NCBI GenBank assembly: GCA_002070215.1
Contig: MWCV01000017.1
Span: 1-51,382 of the forward strand
DNA length: 51,382 nucleotides
Direction: 5' to 3'
Source: Chloroflexi bacterium ADurb.Bin180
Lineage (GTDB): Bacteria; Chloroflexota; Anaerolineae; UBA2200
The notes beneath the pieces were generated by a model. It did no database searches and had not been told where the DNA came from. It saw nothing but the letters and a program-made list of their open reading frames with translations. Every line of letters begins with the position of its first letter. Position 1 is the stretch's first letter. Of this stretch, positions 9,802 through 19,252 are shown one piece after another. Made by a program: the position numbers and the translations under genes.

Positions 9802-11085
9802 ATGCTGAAGGCAATCGCCAATGCCTGGAAACTGCCGGATCTGAGACGCAAGCTGATCTTCACCATGATCATACTGGTGATCTTCCGCCTTGCCGCGCAC
9901 GTTCCGGTGCCTGGCATCTTGCCCGACGAGCTGCGCAAGATCTTTGCCGCGAATCAGTTGTTGGGCTTGCTCGATATGTTCGCTGGCGGCGCCATGTCCA
10001 ACTTTTCAGTCATGGCGATGGGGGTCTACCCCTACATCACCGCCTCGATCATCATCCAGTTGCTTCAGCCTCTCATCCCGGCTCTGGAAGAACTGTCAAA
10101 AGAGGGCGAGGCCGGACAGGCCAAGCTCAACCAGTACATGCTGTTCATCACCATCCCGCTGGCAGCACTGCAGGGATTCAGCCAGGCGACTCTGCTACAG
10201 AGGGCAGGTGCGTTGCGGAACTTTGGCTTTGCCCGGGCGACGCTGCTGCCGACTCTGGCAACGCTGGCCACCCTGACGGCAGGCACCATGTTTGCCATCT
10301 GGCTGGGCGAGCTGATTGACCAGGACGGCATTGGCAACGGCATTTCGCTGATCATCTTTAGCGGCATTGTGTCCGAGATTCCGGCTCGTGTTGGCTCGCT
10401 CATCCTGGGCAATATCGCTGGTCTCATTTTCTTCGTCGCGCTCACGGTGGTGACCATCGTGGTCATCATCTTTATCCAGGAAGGTCAGAGGCGTATCCCG
10501 GTGCAGTACGCCAAGCGAGTTCGCGGAACCAAGGTGTATGGCGGAGCGGCTACGCACATCCCGTTGCAGGTCAACTCGGCAGGCATGATCCCGCTCATCT
10601 TTTCTGTGTCGATCATGCTGCTGCCCGGCGTAATCTCCAGCTACTTTCTTGACTCGCAGGTGGCCTGGGTGGCTGCGGTGGCCAAGGGAGTCTACAAGGT
10701 CTTTGACTCGTCAGGCGTGATCTACTGGATTCTCTACTTCCTGCTGGTGATCGGCTTTAGCTACTTTTATACGGACATGATGTTCCAGCAGCAGAACCTG
10801 GCCGAAATGCTGCAGAAGCAGGGCGGGTTCATCCCCGGGATCCGACCGGGGAAGCGCACGGCTGATTATCTGCAGGGTGTGCTGCGACGTATCACTCTGG
10901 TTGGTGCCCTGTTCCTGGGTGGTGTGGCCATCCTGCCCTTCTTGACCAAAGGCATTACCGGAACGGGCGAGATGCTGGTCACGAGCACGGGCCTGTTGAT
11001 TGTGGTGGGCGTGGTGCTGGACACGATGAAACAACTCGAAGCGCAACTGCTGATGCGCCATTACGAAGGCTTTATCAAGGGTTAG
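9802..11085 (+). CDS. secY: Protein translocase subunit SecY
   Basis: 427 residues with about ten hydrophobic membrane segments. It forms the protein-conducting channel of the Sec translocon. Typical stretches include FRLAAHVPVPGI in the first segment, GVYPYITASIIIQLL in the plug-proximal helix region, GNGISLIIFSGIV, and the cytosolic GGFIPGIRPGKRTADYL loop. The CACGGAGGAATC before the ATG is a strong ribosome-binding site. It supplies the export route for the many signal-peptide proteins found later in this window. SecE and SecG are not nearby. Confidence 0.97.
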   Translation: MLKAIANAWKLPDLRRKLIFTMIILVIFRLAAHVPVPGILPDELRKIFAANQLLGLLDMFAGGAMSNFSVMAMGVYPYITASIIIQLLQPLIPALEELSKEGEAGQAKLNQYMLFITIPLAALQGFSQATLLQRAGALRNFGFARATLLPTLATLATLTAGTMFAIWLGELIDQDGIGNGISLIIFSGIVSEIPARVGSLILGNIAGLIFFVALTVVTIVVIIFIQEGQRRIPVQYAKRVRGTKVYGGAATHIPLQVNSAGMIPLIFSVSIMLLPGVISSYFLDSQVAWVAAVAKGVYKVFDSSGVIYWILYFLLVIGFSYFYTDMMFQQQNLAEMLQKQGGFIPGIRPGKRTADYLQGVLRRITLVGALFLGGVAILPFLTKGITGTGEMLVTSTGLLIVVGVVLDTMKQLEAQLLMRHYEGFIKG

Positions 11086-11090
11086 GGAAC

Positions 11091-11792
11091 ATGGGACTAT
11101 TCATCGTGCTGCTTGGAGCACCTGGTGCTGGCAAGGGCACTCAAGCGGATCTGCTGAGCAAGGCGTTGCAGCTGCCACACGTATCCAGTGGTGAGCTCTT
11201 CCGGGCCGCCCAGGAAGCTCAATCCGAGCTGGGTCGCCAGGTTCAGGGGTACTTGGCGAGGGGTGAACTGGTACCGGACTCGGTGACCATTGCCATGGTG
11301 GCCGAACGCCTGGCGCAGCCCGACTGCGCTCGAGGAGTGGTGCTGGATGGATTCCCGCGCACCATCGAACAGGCGCGGGCGCTAGATCAAGTCCTGAGCG
11401 AGCGGGGCGAACGGGTAGCCATCGCGGCCTATCTGCGGGTGAGTGAGCCGGTGTTGCTGGAGCGGCTGTCCGGCCGCTGGACCTGCGCCAAGTGCCAGGC
11501 GGTGTACCACCTGCCGCACAAGCCCCCGCGGGTCACAGGCAAGTGCGACGTGTGCGGTGGCGAGCTCTACCAGAGGGCGGATGATACGCCAGAGACGCAT
11601 CGACGCAGGATTGAAGTGTACCTGACGCAAACCGCACCGCTGGTGCAGCTCTATCGGGAGCGGCATCTGCTGGTTGAGATCGAAGGTGAAGCCAGGATCG
11701 AAGATGTCCAGTCGCGTGTTCTGGCTGCGGTCCAGAGCGCCGCGCGACAACAGCGGCTTGAGGGTGGCCGCTGCAAAAAGTGCCGGGACTAG
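11091..11792 (+). CDS. adk: Adenylate kinase, zinc-lid type
   Basis: 233 residues. It catalyses ATP + AMP to 2 ADP. The P-loop is GAPGAGKGTQ at residues 9-18, the AMP-binding DGFPRT at 86-91, and the LID domain is the long form with four cysteines (C132, C135, C152, C155) that bind structural zinc. The C-terminus has a short extra CKKCRD pair, beyond the usual end of Adk. Five bases separate it from secY. In many bacteria map and infA follow; here neither does. Confidence 0.96.
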   Translation: MGLFIVLLGAPGAGKGTQADLLSKALQLPHVSSGELFRAAQEAQSELGRQVQGYLARGELVPDSVTIAMVAERLAQPDCARGVVLDGFPRTIEQARALDQVLSERGERVAIAAYLRVSEPVLLERLSGRWTCAKCQAVYHLPHKPPRVTGKCDVCGGELYQRADDTPETHRRRIEVYLTQTAPLVQLYRERHLLVEIEGEARIEDVQSRVLAAVQSAARQQRLEGGRCKKCRD

Positions 11793-11862
11793 GAATTCCC
11801 GCCGCATGCTGAAGCGCACCTATTGCTGGTGGCATCAGCCAGGCTGTTGAGGAGAAGGTACT

Positions 11863-11976
11863 GTGAAAGTCAAGCCGTCTTTGAAGAAGCGATGTGAAAA
11901 GTGCAAGATTATCAAGCGCCGCGGAGTGGTACGCATTATCTGCACCAATCCCCGGCACAAGCAGCGCCAGGGGTAG
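11863..11976 (+). CDS. rpmJ: 50S ribosomal protein L36
   Basis: 37-residue gene, easily missed by length cut-offs. It starts with GTG at 11863 ([20 protein letters not shown]) and ends NPRHKQRQG with TAG at 11974-11976. The zinc ligands C11, C14, C27 and H32 of the L36 zinc ribbon are all present. GAGGAGAAGGTACT precedes the start. Position between adk and rpsM is the classical one. Confidence 0.96.
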   Translation: MKVKPSLKKRCEKCKIIKRRGVVRIICTNPRHKQRQG

Positions 11977-12079
11977 ACGCCATGGCTCGGCACGGGGCCG
12001 TGGTGCGTGATTCCCCAGTGGGCGGTGACATGTTGTCGAGCACCCTGCGGGCGCTCGGTATGATCACAGGAGGACGATA

Positions 12080-12463
12080 GTGGCGAGAATTGCGGGAGTT
12101 GATATCCCGAGGGACAAGAGGGTAGAGGTTGGCCTGACCTACATTCACGGTATCGGGCCGGCCCGGAGCCGCGAGATACTGGCGGAGACCGGCATAGACG
12201 CTGACACTCGTGTCAAGGATCTCACTGAGGCTGAAGTCAGCAAGATCCGCGATATGATCGATCGCGAGTACAAGGTGGAAGGCGACCTCCGGCGGGAAGT
12301 GACGATGAACATCAAGCGTCTCACCGAGATCGGCTCCTACCGCGGTCAGCGTCACCGTCGCAGTCTGCCGGTACGCGGCCAGCGCACCCGCACCAACGCC
12401 CGCACCAAGCGCGGCGCACGGAAGACGGTGCCCGGTCGCAAGCGCTCACGCGCCAAGAAGTAA
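12080..12463 (+). CDS. rpsM: 30S ribosomal protein S13
   Basis: 127 residues with a GTG start ([20 protein letters not shown]) behind AGGAGGACGATA. It shows [14 protein letters not shown] and the C-terminal [14 protein letters not shown] segment characteristic of S13, which bridges to the 50S subunit. 103 bp separate it from rpmJ; no other gene is apparent in that spacer. Confidence 0.97.
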   Translation: MARIAGVDIPRDKRVEVGLTYIHGIGPARSREILAETGIDADTRVKDLTEAEVSKIRDMIDREYKVEGDLRREVTMNIKRLTEIGSYRGQRHRRSLPVRGQRTRTNARTKRGARKTVPGRKRSRAKK

Positions 12464-12574
12464 TGAGGGCATGTTCCGGGGCTGAGCCGACGTATTCGGC
12501 GCAGGTCGTGTCGAGATGGCCAGGCCCGGTCCTTACCTTGCACTATCTGAACAGAGTCACGTGTTGGAGGTCAA

Positions 12575-12985
12575 ATGCCACAGGCGAAGAAGGTATCTGC
12601 AACGAGGGCGGGAGCACGGAAGCGTGAGCGCAAGGTCACGCCGCGGGCCCGTGCCTACGTTCAGGCTACGTTCAACAATACCATAGTCACCTTTACGGAC
12701 CCGGAAGGCAATGCTCTGCTCTGGTCGACGCCAGGCGTCAACGAGCAATTCTCCGGATCGCGGCGAAGCACTCCGTATGCCGCGCAGGTCGCTGCTCAGG
12801 AAGCAACCAAGCGCGCGCTGGAGCAGGGAGTTCGCGAGGTGGACTTGTTCATCAAAGGTCCGGGACCCGGCCGAGAGGCTGCAATCCGGGCTATCCAGCA
12901 GGCTGGTCTGCGCGTGCGGTCGATCACCGACGTCACACCGATTCCGCACAACGGCTGCCGGCCGCCAAAGAAACGAAGGATCTAA
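12575..12985 (+). CDS. rpsK: 30S ribosomal protein S11
   Basis: 136 residues. The basic N-terminus is followed by [20 protein letters not shown], the S11 hallmark, and by the end [20 protein letters not shown], which is nearly invariant. S11 forms part of the platform near the mRNA exit. A 111-bp gap after rpsM holds no gene; TTGGAGGTCAA precedes the ATG. Confidence 0.97.
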   Translation: MPQAKKVSATRAGARKRERKVTPRARAYVQATFNNTIVTFTDPEGNALLWSTPGVNEQFSGSRRSTPYAAQVAAQEATKRALEQGVREVDLFIKGPGPGREAAIRAIQQAGLRVRSITDVTPIPHNGCRPPKKRRI

Positions 12986-12987
12986 CG

Positions 12988-13623
12988 ATGGCGAGATACA
13001 TTGCTGCAAAGTGCAAACTGTGCCGACGGGAGGGCGAGAAGCTCTTCTTGAAGGGTGACCGTTGCTTCTCACCCAAGTGCGCCTTTGAGCGCCGCGCTTA
13101 TGCGCCAGGTCCCCATGGACAGAAGCGTACCTTCCGTCGCAAGACCTCCGATTTTGGCTTGCAGCTTCGTGAGAAGCAGAAGGCACGTCGGATCTATGGC
13201 GTCCTGGAAGCGCAGTTCCGCAAGTACTTTGCGGATGCTCTTCGCGTCAAGGGTTTGACCGGAGCCAACCTGCTGCAGACTCTGGAGAGAAGACTGGATA
13301 ACGTGGTCTTCCGCCTGGGCTTTGCCGGGTCTCGCCAGCAGGCCAGGCAGCTCGTACTTCACGGGCACTTTGCGGTCAATGGCAAACGCGTGCGCGTGCC
13401 TTCACTGCTAGTCAAGGCCAGTGACCTGGTCACCGTCTGTGAGGGTGGCAGCAAGAAGCCGTACTTTAAGGATATGTCCAAGATCCTGGAGCGTGTGACC
13501 GCACCGGAGTGGTTGTCTCTCGACGCGGCTCAGATGAAGGGTAGTGTGCTGAACCTGCCGTCGCGTGAGCAGATTGATACTCCGCTTCGCGAGCAGTTGA
13601 TCGTAGAATACTATTCTCGCTAG
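12988..13623 (+). CDS. rpsD: 30S ribosomal protein S4, zinc type
   Basis: 211 residues. It has the N-terminal zinc knuckle C9-x2-C12 ... C26-x4-C31, which marks the zinc-containing S4 class, then the S4 RNA-binding domain ([20 protein letters not shown] around residue 96). S4 nucleates 30S assembly and in many bacteria regulates its own operon. It starts two bases after rpsK ends. The 119-bp spacer to rpoA is rich in short GGTCA repeats but holds no clear gene. Confidence 0.97.
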   Translation: MARYIAAKCKLCRREGEKLFLKGDRCFSPKCAFERRAYAPGPHGQKRTFRRKTSDFGLQLREKQKARRIYGVLEAQFRKYFADALRVKGLTGANLLQTLERRLDNVVFRLGFAGSRQQARQLVLHGHFAVNGKRVRVPSLLVKASDLVTVCEGGSKKPYFKDMSKILERVTAPEWLSLDAAQMKGSVLNLPSREQIDTPLREQLIVEYYSR

Positions 13624-13742
13624 TCGTGGGCCAGGAGGTCGTCGGTCAAGGGTCATGGGTCACGGGCGATGATGCGCCGGGTCACTCGGCCCGGCACTCG
13701 TCCCCTGGACCATGTCACTCGTAACGCGACTGGAGGGTCAAG

Positions 13743-14753
13743 TTGTTGAAGATGGTTCTTCCGAAAATCGAATGCGAGGCCAGTACCAAGAACTATGGTC
13801 GCTACAGCATCAGTCCGCTGGAAACCGGCTATGGTGTGACGATTGGTAATGCACTGCGCAGGGTGCTGCTTGCCTCTCTGACAGGCGCAGCGGTCACTTC
13901 GGTGCAGGTGGCCGGGGTCTTTCACGAGTTTTCGCCTATTGCCGGCGCCAAAGAGGATATGACTACTCTGATCCTGAATACGAAAAAGATCCGCGTGCGC
14001 TATTTCGCGGAGAATCCTATCAGGATGAGTGTGAGTACGCACGGCAGGACTGAAGTCACAGCGGCCGACATTGAAGCTCCGCCGGACGTCGAGATCATCA
14101 ACCCCGAGTTGCACCTGCTGACCCTGGACTCGTCGGACACTGACCTCGACATCGAGTTTGTGGTTGAGCGCGGCCGGGGCTACTCGCCGGTAGAGGAACG
14201 GGCAAAGCAGCCCATCGGGCAGATCCCAATCGACGCCGTCTTTAGCCCGATCCTCAAGACCAGCATCTCGGTCGAGCCGACGCGCGTTGGTCAGGTTACC
14301 GATTATGACCGACTGATCCTGGAGATCTGGACTGACGGAACGATCAGGCCTTCCGAGGCCCTCAGTTCAGCAGCGCAGATTCTGGTCAGGCATCTCGCGC
14401 CGGTGGCCGGGTTCAGCGAAGTGCCGGTCGAAGAGTTCAAAGAGGCAGAAGCCTCCAAGCCCGGGCCATCGAGTCAGGTATACGACCGCCCCATCGAAGA
14501 GCTCGAGCTGTCGATGCGGGCCTACAACTGCCTGAAGCGCGCTGGCATCACCAAGGTAGGCGAGATCCTGGACCGCTGGTCCAAGGGGCAGACGAATGAA
14601 CTGCTGGCCATCCGCAACTTTGGCCAGAAATCGCTGGCCGAACTGCTGGGCAAGATGCGCGAGAAGGGTTACCTGCCCGCGGAGGATGTGGACTCGGCCC
14701 GGCTTGATGGGCTAACCGACGGCTCTGCCGAAGACGATGAGGAGACGGCATAG
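13743..14753 (+). CDS. rpoA: DNA-directed RNA polymerase subunit alpha
   Basis: 336 residues. The N-terminal dimerisation domain contains YGRYSISPLETGYGVTIGNA and LRRVLLASLTGAAVTSV; the C-terminal domain (roughly residues 245-320) contains IEELELSMRAYNCLKRAGI and IRNFGQKSLAELLGKM, the UP-element and activator contact surface. The start used is the TTG at 13743, five to six bases downstream of GGAGGG; a TTG at 13746 and an ATG at 13752 are alternatives, so the exact N-terminus is uncertain by three residues. Confidence 0.96.
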   Translation: MLKMVLPKIECEASTKNYGRYSISPLETGYGVTIGNALRRVLLASLTGAAVTSVQVAGVFHEFSPIAGAKEDMTTLILNTKKIRVRYFAENPIRMSVSTHGRTEVTAADIEAPPDVEIINPELHLLTLDSSDTDLDIEFVVERGRGYSPVEERAKQPIGQIPIDAVFSPILKTSISVEPTRVGQVTDYDRLILEIWTDGTIRPSEALSSAAQILVRHLAPVAGFSEVPVEEFKEAEASKPGPSSQVYDRPIEELELSMRAYNCLKRAGITKVGEILDRWSKGQTNELLAIRNFGQKSLAELLGKMREKGYLPAEDVDSARLDGLTDGSAEDDEETA

Positions 14754-14799
14754 CTACTCGCTAGCCGTACTAACCGCTACTGAAAGGGGGGCCTTGGCC

Positions 14800-15153
14800 A
14801 TGAGACACCGTGTGGCGGGCCGAATTCTGAAAAGAACAGTGGGGCAGCGCCGTGCCCTTTTCCGCTCTCTGATCTCGGACCTGATTCGCCATGAGCGAAT
14901 TGAGACGACCGAAGGCAAGGCGCGTGCAGTGCGTGGCGACGCAGAAAAGATCATCACTCTGGCCAAGCAGAACAGCGTGACGGCTCGCCGGCTTGCTGCG
15001 CAGACGATCAGCGATCCCGAGCTGCTGAAAAAGCTCTTTGATGAAGTTGCGCCGAGGTACAAGGATACGCCAGGTGGGTATACGAGGCTGATCAAGGTTG
15101 GGCCCCGCCGGGGAGATGCTGCGCCTCTGGTTCTGCTTGAGCTGGTGAAGTGA
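14800..15153 (+). CDS. rplQ: 50S ribosomal protein L17
   Basis: 117 residues from the ATG at 14800, preceded by GAAAGGGGGG. It begins MRHRVAGRILKRTVGQRRAL, close to the MRHRK-x-GRKLGR-x-x-x-HR L17 pattern, and ends in APLVLLELVK, matching the family end. The upstream extension of the frame overlaps rpoA and is not L17-like. The stop overlaps the first codon of truA. Confidence 0.96.
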   Translation: MRHRVAGRILKRTVGQRRALFRSLISDLIRHERIETTEGKARAVRGDAEKIITLAKQNSVTARRLAAQTISDPELLKKLFDEVAPRYKDTPGGYTRLIKVGPRRGDAAPLVLLELVK

Positions 15154-15956
15154 TTGCAGGAGCGGCGCGGGCGGGCAAGTCGAAATCCTCCGAACTGGAG
15201 GAGGTAGCGCCCAAGAGCCCGGGCCGCCTTACGTTCAAGGCCGTCGTGGAGTATGACGGCACACTGTACCTTGGGTTTCAAATACAGCGTACGGGCCGCA
15301 CCGTACAGGGTGAGCTCGAGCGGGCGCTCGCACAGGTGACCCAGCATGCGGTCAGGGTGGTAGGTGCAGGACGGACCGATACCGGCGTTCACGCTCTGGG
15401 CCAGGTGGTGCACTTTGCCGCCGTATGGCGCCACGAGCCGCAAGAGCTCCAGCGAGCCCTGAATGCCGTTCTGGCGGAGGACGTAGCGATTCGTAAACTG
15501 AGCGTCGCGCCCCCCGGGTTTCACAGCCGGTTCAGCGCTCTCAGCCGGGAGTATCGCTACACCATTCAGAACACCGCCGTTCGGTCGCCGCTGACCCGCC
15601 GGGTGGCCTGCCACGTTGAGCAGCGGCTCGACGAGGCGGCGATGGACCGGGCCTGCCAGTGCCTGATCGGTCAGCACGACCTGATGCCGTTCGGGTGGGC
15701 ACCGCAGGGCGACAACACAGTGCGCAACGTGCTGCGAGCGGGAGTGTACAGGAACGGCGAGCAGGTCATCTTTGAGATCGTTGCCGATGCCTTCTTGCGG
15801 AGGATGGTGAGAAGGTTGGCTGGGAACTTGATTTTGGTCGGTTTGGGGAGACTCAGCGAGGATGACTTCCGAGGGCTGTTATCGCTGAGGAGCAGGCGAA
15901 CCCCGGCGGTGGACGCGCCGCCGCAAGGTCTGTGCCTGGTCAAGGTCAACTACTAG
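15150..15956 (+). CDS. truA: tRNA pseudouridine(38-40) synthase
   Basis: 268 residues with a GTG start that overlaps the rplQ stop (GTGA). It isomerises uridines 38-40 in the tRNA anticodon stem. The catalytic motif is VGAGRTDTGVHALGQVVHF with D77 as the nucleophile. VEYDGTLYLGFQIQ near residue 33 and FLRRMVRRLAGNLILVG near the end are further TruA marks. About 25 residues before the fold look like a non-conserved extension, so the true start could be later. truA between rplQ and rplM is a common arrangement. Confidence 0.95.
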   Translation: MIAGAARAGKSKSSELEEVAPKSPGRLTFKAVVEYDGTLYLGFQIQRTGRTVQGELERALAQVTQHAVRVVGAGRTDTGVHALGQVVHFAAVWRHEPQELQRALNAVLAEDVAIRKLSVAPPGFHSRFSALSREYRYTIQNTAVRSPLTRRVACHVEQRLDEAAMDRACQCLIGQHDLMPFGWAPQGDNTVRNVLRAGVYRNGEQVIFEIVADAFLRRMVRRLAGNLILVGLGRLSEDDFRGLLSLRSRRTPAVDAPPQGLCLVKVNY

Positions 15957-16027
15957 GTAGTTCGGACTTGCCTGCCGGAACGGCGGACATCCCGATGTGG
16001 AAGGTGAACGTCAGGAGGAGTCGGTAA

Positions 16028-16456
16028 GTGAAGACGCATCAGATATCGAAAGAGGCAGTTGAGCGCCGGTGGTACGTAGTGGATGCCGAGGGCAAGACCC
16101 TCGGGCGCCTGGCTACACAGGTCGCGCGTGTGCTCCGTGGCAAGCACAAGCCTACCTACAGCACCTATGTGGACAACGGTGATTTCGTCATCATCGTGAA
16201 CGCAGAAAAGGTGCAGGTTACCGGTGCCAAGTTGGAAACGAAGCGCTATTACAATTACTCTGGTCATATGGGTGGGCTGCGGAGCGTTCTGCTGAGCGAG
16301 CAGTTGCGCAGTCATCCAGACCGCGTACTGCGGCATGCTGTTCGCGGCATGCTCCCCAAGAATCGTCTTGGCCGCCAGATGGTAGAAAAGCTCAAGGTCT
16401 ATGCCGGGCCCAAACACCCGCACGCAGCGCAGAAACCGGAGCTGCTCGAGCTCTAG
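16028..16456 (+). CDS. rplM: 50S ribosomal protein L13
   Basis: 142 residues, standard length, starting with GTG behind CAGGAGGAGTCGGTA. L13 markers are [20 protein letters not shown] around residue 13 and [20 protein letters not shown] around residue 100, ending with the conserved [18 protein letters not shown]13 is an early-assembly 50S protein. 71 bp lie between truA and this gene. Confidence 0.97.
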   Translation: MKTHQISKEAVERRWYVVDAEGKTLGRLATQVARVLRGKHKPTYSTYVDNGDFVIIVNAEKVQVTGAKLETKRYYNYSGHMGGLRSVLLSEQLRSHPDRVLRHAVRGMLPKNRLGRQMVEKLKVYAGPKHPHAAQKPELLEL

Positions 16457-16486
16457 TCAGCAGGATACTGCAAGGAGAATCGCCGA

Positions 16487-16879
16487 ATGTCAAGCAAGTA
16501 TTTCCACGGAACTGGTCGACGCAAGACCTCCATCGCCCGCGTGAGACTCTACCCGGGCGAGGGCGCGATCGTGGTCAATGAAAAGCCCATGGACCAGTAT
16601 TTTTCGCGTGAGGCCGACGTGAGCACGGTGCTCGCGCCGCTGGTTGCTACCAGTACACAGAGCCAGTTTCACGTCTCGGTCAAGGTCAGCGGCGGTGGTG
16701 TGTCGGGACAAGCTGGTGCCGTTTCACACGGCATCGCCCGTGCACTCCAGTCGGCCAATCCAGAGCTCAAGCCAACCCTGCGACAGGGCGGTTTCCTGAC
16801 TCGAGACCCGCGAGCCAAGGAGCGCAAGAAGGCCGGCTTGAAGCGCGCCCGCAAGGCACCTCAGTACACCAAGCGCTAG
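16487..16879 (+). CDS. rpsI: 30S ribosomal protein S9
   Basis: 130 residues. It contains the S9 patterns GTGRRKTSIARVRLYPGEG at the start and the terminal GGFLTRDPRAKERKKAGLKR, with the highly conserved end APQYTKR reaching the P-site tRNA. CAAGGAGAATCGCCGA precedes the ATG. This is the last gene of the superoperon; a strong hairpin terminator follows 46 bases later. Confidence 0.97.
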   Translation: MSSKYFHGTGRRKTSIARVRLYPGEGAIVVNEKPMDQYFSREADVSTVLAPLVATSTQSQFHVSVKVSGGGVSGQAGAVSHGIARALQSANPELKPTLRQGGFLTRDPRAKERKKAGLKRARKAPQYTKR

Positions 16880-16925
16880 AGGTCCGTCGGGACCCTGGCT
16901 GCTCGGTGTGTGGTCAGCAATCAGT

Positions 16926-16960
16926 GCTCCCGCAGGCTATTTGGCCTGCGGGAGCTTGCT
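16926..16960 (+). terminator. Rho-independent terminator after the ribosomal superoperon
   Basis: A perfect 12-bp GC-rich stem (GCTCCCGCAGGC, 16926-16937, with 16944-16955) closes a six-base loop and is followed by TTGCTGTT. It lies directly behind rpsI. Confidence 0.9.
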
Positions 16961-17033
16961 GTTAGCAGCGTGCCCGAGCGCCCGCTGCGGCGACTCCCGC
17001 ACAAAGCGAGTTCCTTCGATTGGAACAGAAGAG

Positions 17034-17067
17034 ACCCCTGGCACTAGGATCAAAGTGCCGGGGGTCC
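17034..17067 (-). terminator. Terminator behind cdaR (possibly bidirectional)
   Basis: A 13-bp stem with one G-U pair (17034-17046 with 17055-17067) and an eight-base loop. On the minus strand it is followed by TCTCTTCTGTT, fitting the end of the argF-cdaA-cdaR operon. Confidence 0.75.
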
Positions 17068-17109
17068 TGCTTTGTTGGGCAGTGCGGTTCGGGCCAGGCT
17101 CGCCAGCGG

Positions 17110-18339
17110 TTACTGGATTACCACCTCCACCACATCAGGTACAACGCGCTTGACTTCGAGCCCCAGGCCTTCAGGGACGGTGATGGTTGGGATGACCTTG
17201 TGAGTTCCTCTGGGCAGACCCAACAGGTCGAGTGCCGCCTGAACGTCCTCCGGCTTGAGCTGCTGAAGCGCTGGCATTGGCCCCGAGAGGATCACATCCA
17301 CGTGCGTGAGCGACGGTGTTGCGGATAGACCTGAACGCAGGTTCTTGACCGTGATCTCGCGGCGCATCGTCTGGCCGCCCAGCAGCGGTTCGACAGTGAC
17401 CCGGACCAGGATGCCTTCTCTGCCGGCGCCGTCTCCCAGCACCAGCACGCCCTCGGGCAGCGCCAGGGCAACGCGTTTGATGACATCCACCGTCGCACCC
17501 CGAACGTCCAGGGTCTGCGTGTCCAGGTAGCCGGGGAGAGCCTCGATGACCGACTGCTGGCCGTATACAGTGACCAATGACGGTTCAACGGTGATATTGC
17601 TGATCCAATAGCCAGAGGCAGGCGTCCCTTCGGTGACTGCTCTCACGGTCACATCGCGGTAACCCACCTGACGCTCGACCTGAACCGTGATCGTCACCGA
17701 TGCCGGCGACATGCCCAGCCCCTGAACTCGGTTGCCCAGCGCGTCGACGAGGCTGGGGGTCTCCTGCCTGATCACCGTCTCGCGCGCGTTCTTGAGGCTG
17801 ACCTCGACCACTGCTTCGGTGACCTGGGCCACAGTGGTGCTGGGGCCGCTGATGGTGATCTGTTCGGGAGTGACCGTCGGGACCCGTGAGACATAGCCCA
17901 GTGGGATAGCTTCCTCATCCAGGAGCTTGACGCGCACACGGACGCGACGCGACTCGGTCTGTTCCAGCAGAACCGTGACCTGAGGCGGCTGAACCGCCAG
18001 CAGGATGACATTCTGGTCAGCAACAGCGACCTTGATCGAGACATCGTGCTCTCCAACGCCGAGCCCGCTCAAGTCGAGGCTGGCGTCAAAGCTGGCCGCT
18101 TTGAGCTGCTGCCACGTGGAGGACAGGGCCCGCAACTGCAGTTTGACCTCGTTCGGCACCTCGCTCGAGATGATCAGCCCCTCACCGAGGTTGACCACTT
18201 TGAGCTGGACGCCAGGCAGCACATCCGTGCGCGGAGGCGATTTCTCATATACGGCTGCCAGCCACGATACCAGTGCCAGCAACAATGCCAGCAAGGCAGA
18301 GCTGATATTCGAGGCGATGGCCCGCCAGATCCTGCCCAT
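17110..18339 (-). CDS. cdaR: YbbR-domain protein, CdaA regulator
   Basis: 409 residues. One N-terminal membrane helix (about residues 12-32, ISSALLALLLALVSWLAAVY) anchors a mostly beta extracytoplasmic part made of about four YbbR repeats of roughly 80 residues, each showing GY-x-V/I ... P-x-x-V/I-x-V/I-x-G-P type sequences (for example YVSRVPTVTPEQITISGPST). YbbR proteins bind CdaA and tune c-di-AMP synthesis. The ATG overlaps the cdaA stop (TGATG), with AAGGAG upstream; a GTG one codon earlier is an alternative. The gene order cdaA-cdaR supports the name. Confidence 0.9.
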   Translation of the reverse strand: MGRIWRAIASNISSALLALLLALVSWLAAVYEKSPPRTDVLPGVQLKVVNLGEGLIISSEVPNEVKLQLRALSSTWQQLKAASFDASLDLSGLGVGEHDVSIKVAVADQNVILLAVQPPQVTVLLEQTESRRVRVRVKLLDEEAIPLGYVSRVPTVTPEQITISGPSTTVAQVTEAVVEVSLKNARETVIRQETPSLVDALGNRVQGLGMSPASVTITVQVERQVGYRDVTVRAVTEGTPASGYWISNITVEPSLVTVYGQQSVIEALPGYLDTQTLDVRGATVDVIKRVALALPEGVLVLGDGAGREGILVRVTVEPLLGGQTMRREITVKNLRSGLSATPSLTHVDVILSGPMPALQQLKPEDVQAALDLLGLPRGTHKVIPTITVPEGLGLEVKRVVPDVVEVVIQ

Positions 18340-19196
18340 CACCCCCGCAACTCCTTCACACCTGCCTGGTCGGCCTCCTCGCGGCGATGATCGTGCAGCC
18401 AGCTTCCCAGGTCGAACTGTGAGGTGTAGGGCCGGTAGAGGCGCTGCAGAATGCTGCGCAGCCTACTCTCGTCCAGATGTCGCACCATCCTGCCATTGTG
18501 AGCGACAGAGATCGAGCCAGTCTCTTCGGAGATCACGACCGCAATGGCATCGCTCTGCTCACTGATGCCGAGGGCCGCGCGATGCCGCGTACCCAGATAG
18601 CGGTCGGCGAGCCTGCCGCTGGACAGCGGGAGAACGGCTGCTGCCGCAATGATCTGGTCTTCGCGGATAATGACCGCGCCATCGTGCAGAGCGGTGTTAG
18701 GGTAAAAGATCGTCAACAGGAGTTCGCTCGAAACCTGAGCATGGATGGGGACGCCACTGTCGGCATAGGCCTGTAGTCCCGTTGTCCGCTCGAGGATGAT
18801 GAGTGCGCCCTGATGCGCCTCAGAGAGCATGCGCGCCGCTCGTGCTACCTGGGTGATGGTTCGGTTGGCGGCCGCTTCGCGCATGGGGCGATCGATCAGG
18901 TTTCCTGCGCGCCCGAGGCGTTCCAGCGCCCTGCGAAGTTCGGGCTGGAAGATGACAGGGATGGAAACCAGGAGCGCGGGGATGGCGTTCTTGAGCAGCC
19001 AGCTAAAAGCAGTCAAGCGCAGCACGCTGCTGAGCAGGATGGCCAGCGCCACAAAGATGATTACTCCTCGCAGGAGCTGAATGGCCTGCGTCCCCCGAAT
19101 GAGCAACAGCAGGGCGAAAAAGATGCAAGCGACCAGAAGGATGTCCACCGCATCGCTGGGGCGCATTCGGGTGATCAACCAGAGTATGTCAGACAC
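18339..19196 (-). CDS. cdaA: Diadenylate cyclase CdaA
   Basis: 285 residues, GTG start with GGAG six bases before. It joins two ATP into the second messenger c-di-AMP. Three hydrophobic segments occupy about residues 17-82, then a DAC domain with the catalytic LHDGAVII (D172-G173-A174) and GTRHRAALG (R204-H205-R206) motifs. CdaA is the membrane-bound DAC that usually governs osmolyte and cell-wall homeostasis. A C-terminal tail of about 30 charged residues follows the domain. It lies 56 bp behind argF on the same strand, so it is probably read from the argF promoter. Confidence 0.95.
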   Translation of the reverse strand: MSDILWLITRMRPSDAVDILLVACIFFALLLLIRGTQAIQLLRGVIIFVALAILLSSVLRLTAFSWLLKNAIPALLVSIPVIFQPELRRALERLGRAGNLIDRPMREAAANRTITQVARAARMLSEAHQGALIILERTTGLQAYADSGVPIHAQVSSELLLTIFYPNTALHDGAVIIREDQIIAAAAVLPLSSGRLADRYLGTRHRAALGISEQSDAIAVVISEETGSISVAHNGRMVRHLDESRLRSILQRLYRPYTSQFDLGSWLHDHRREEADQAGVKELRG

Positions 19197-19252
19197 GTCG
19201 AGCTCCGCCGCCTCCCGCGCTGGCGTTCAGGCAGGGGTGGGCCGCGAGACGA

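Noticed and set aside
13624-13742. Repeated GGTCA/GGGTCA words between rpsD and rpoA
   Set aside because: They could suggest an operator or protein-binding site but spacing is irregular and no stable symmetry is seen; no call made.
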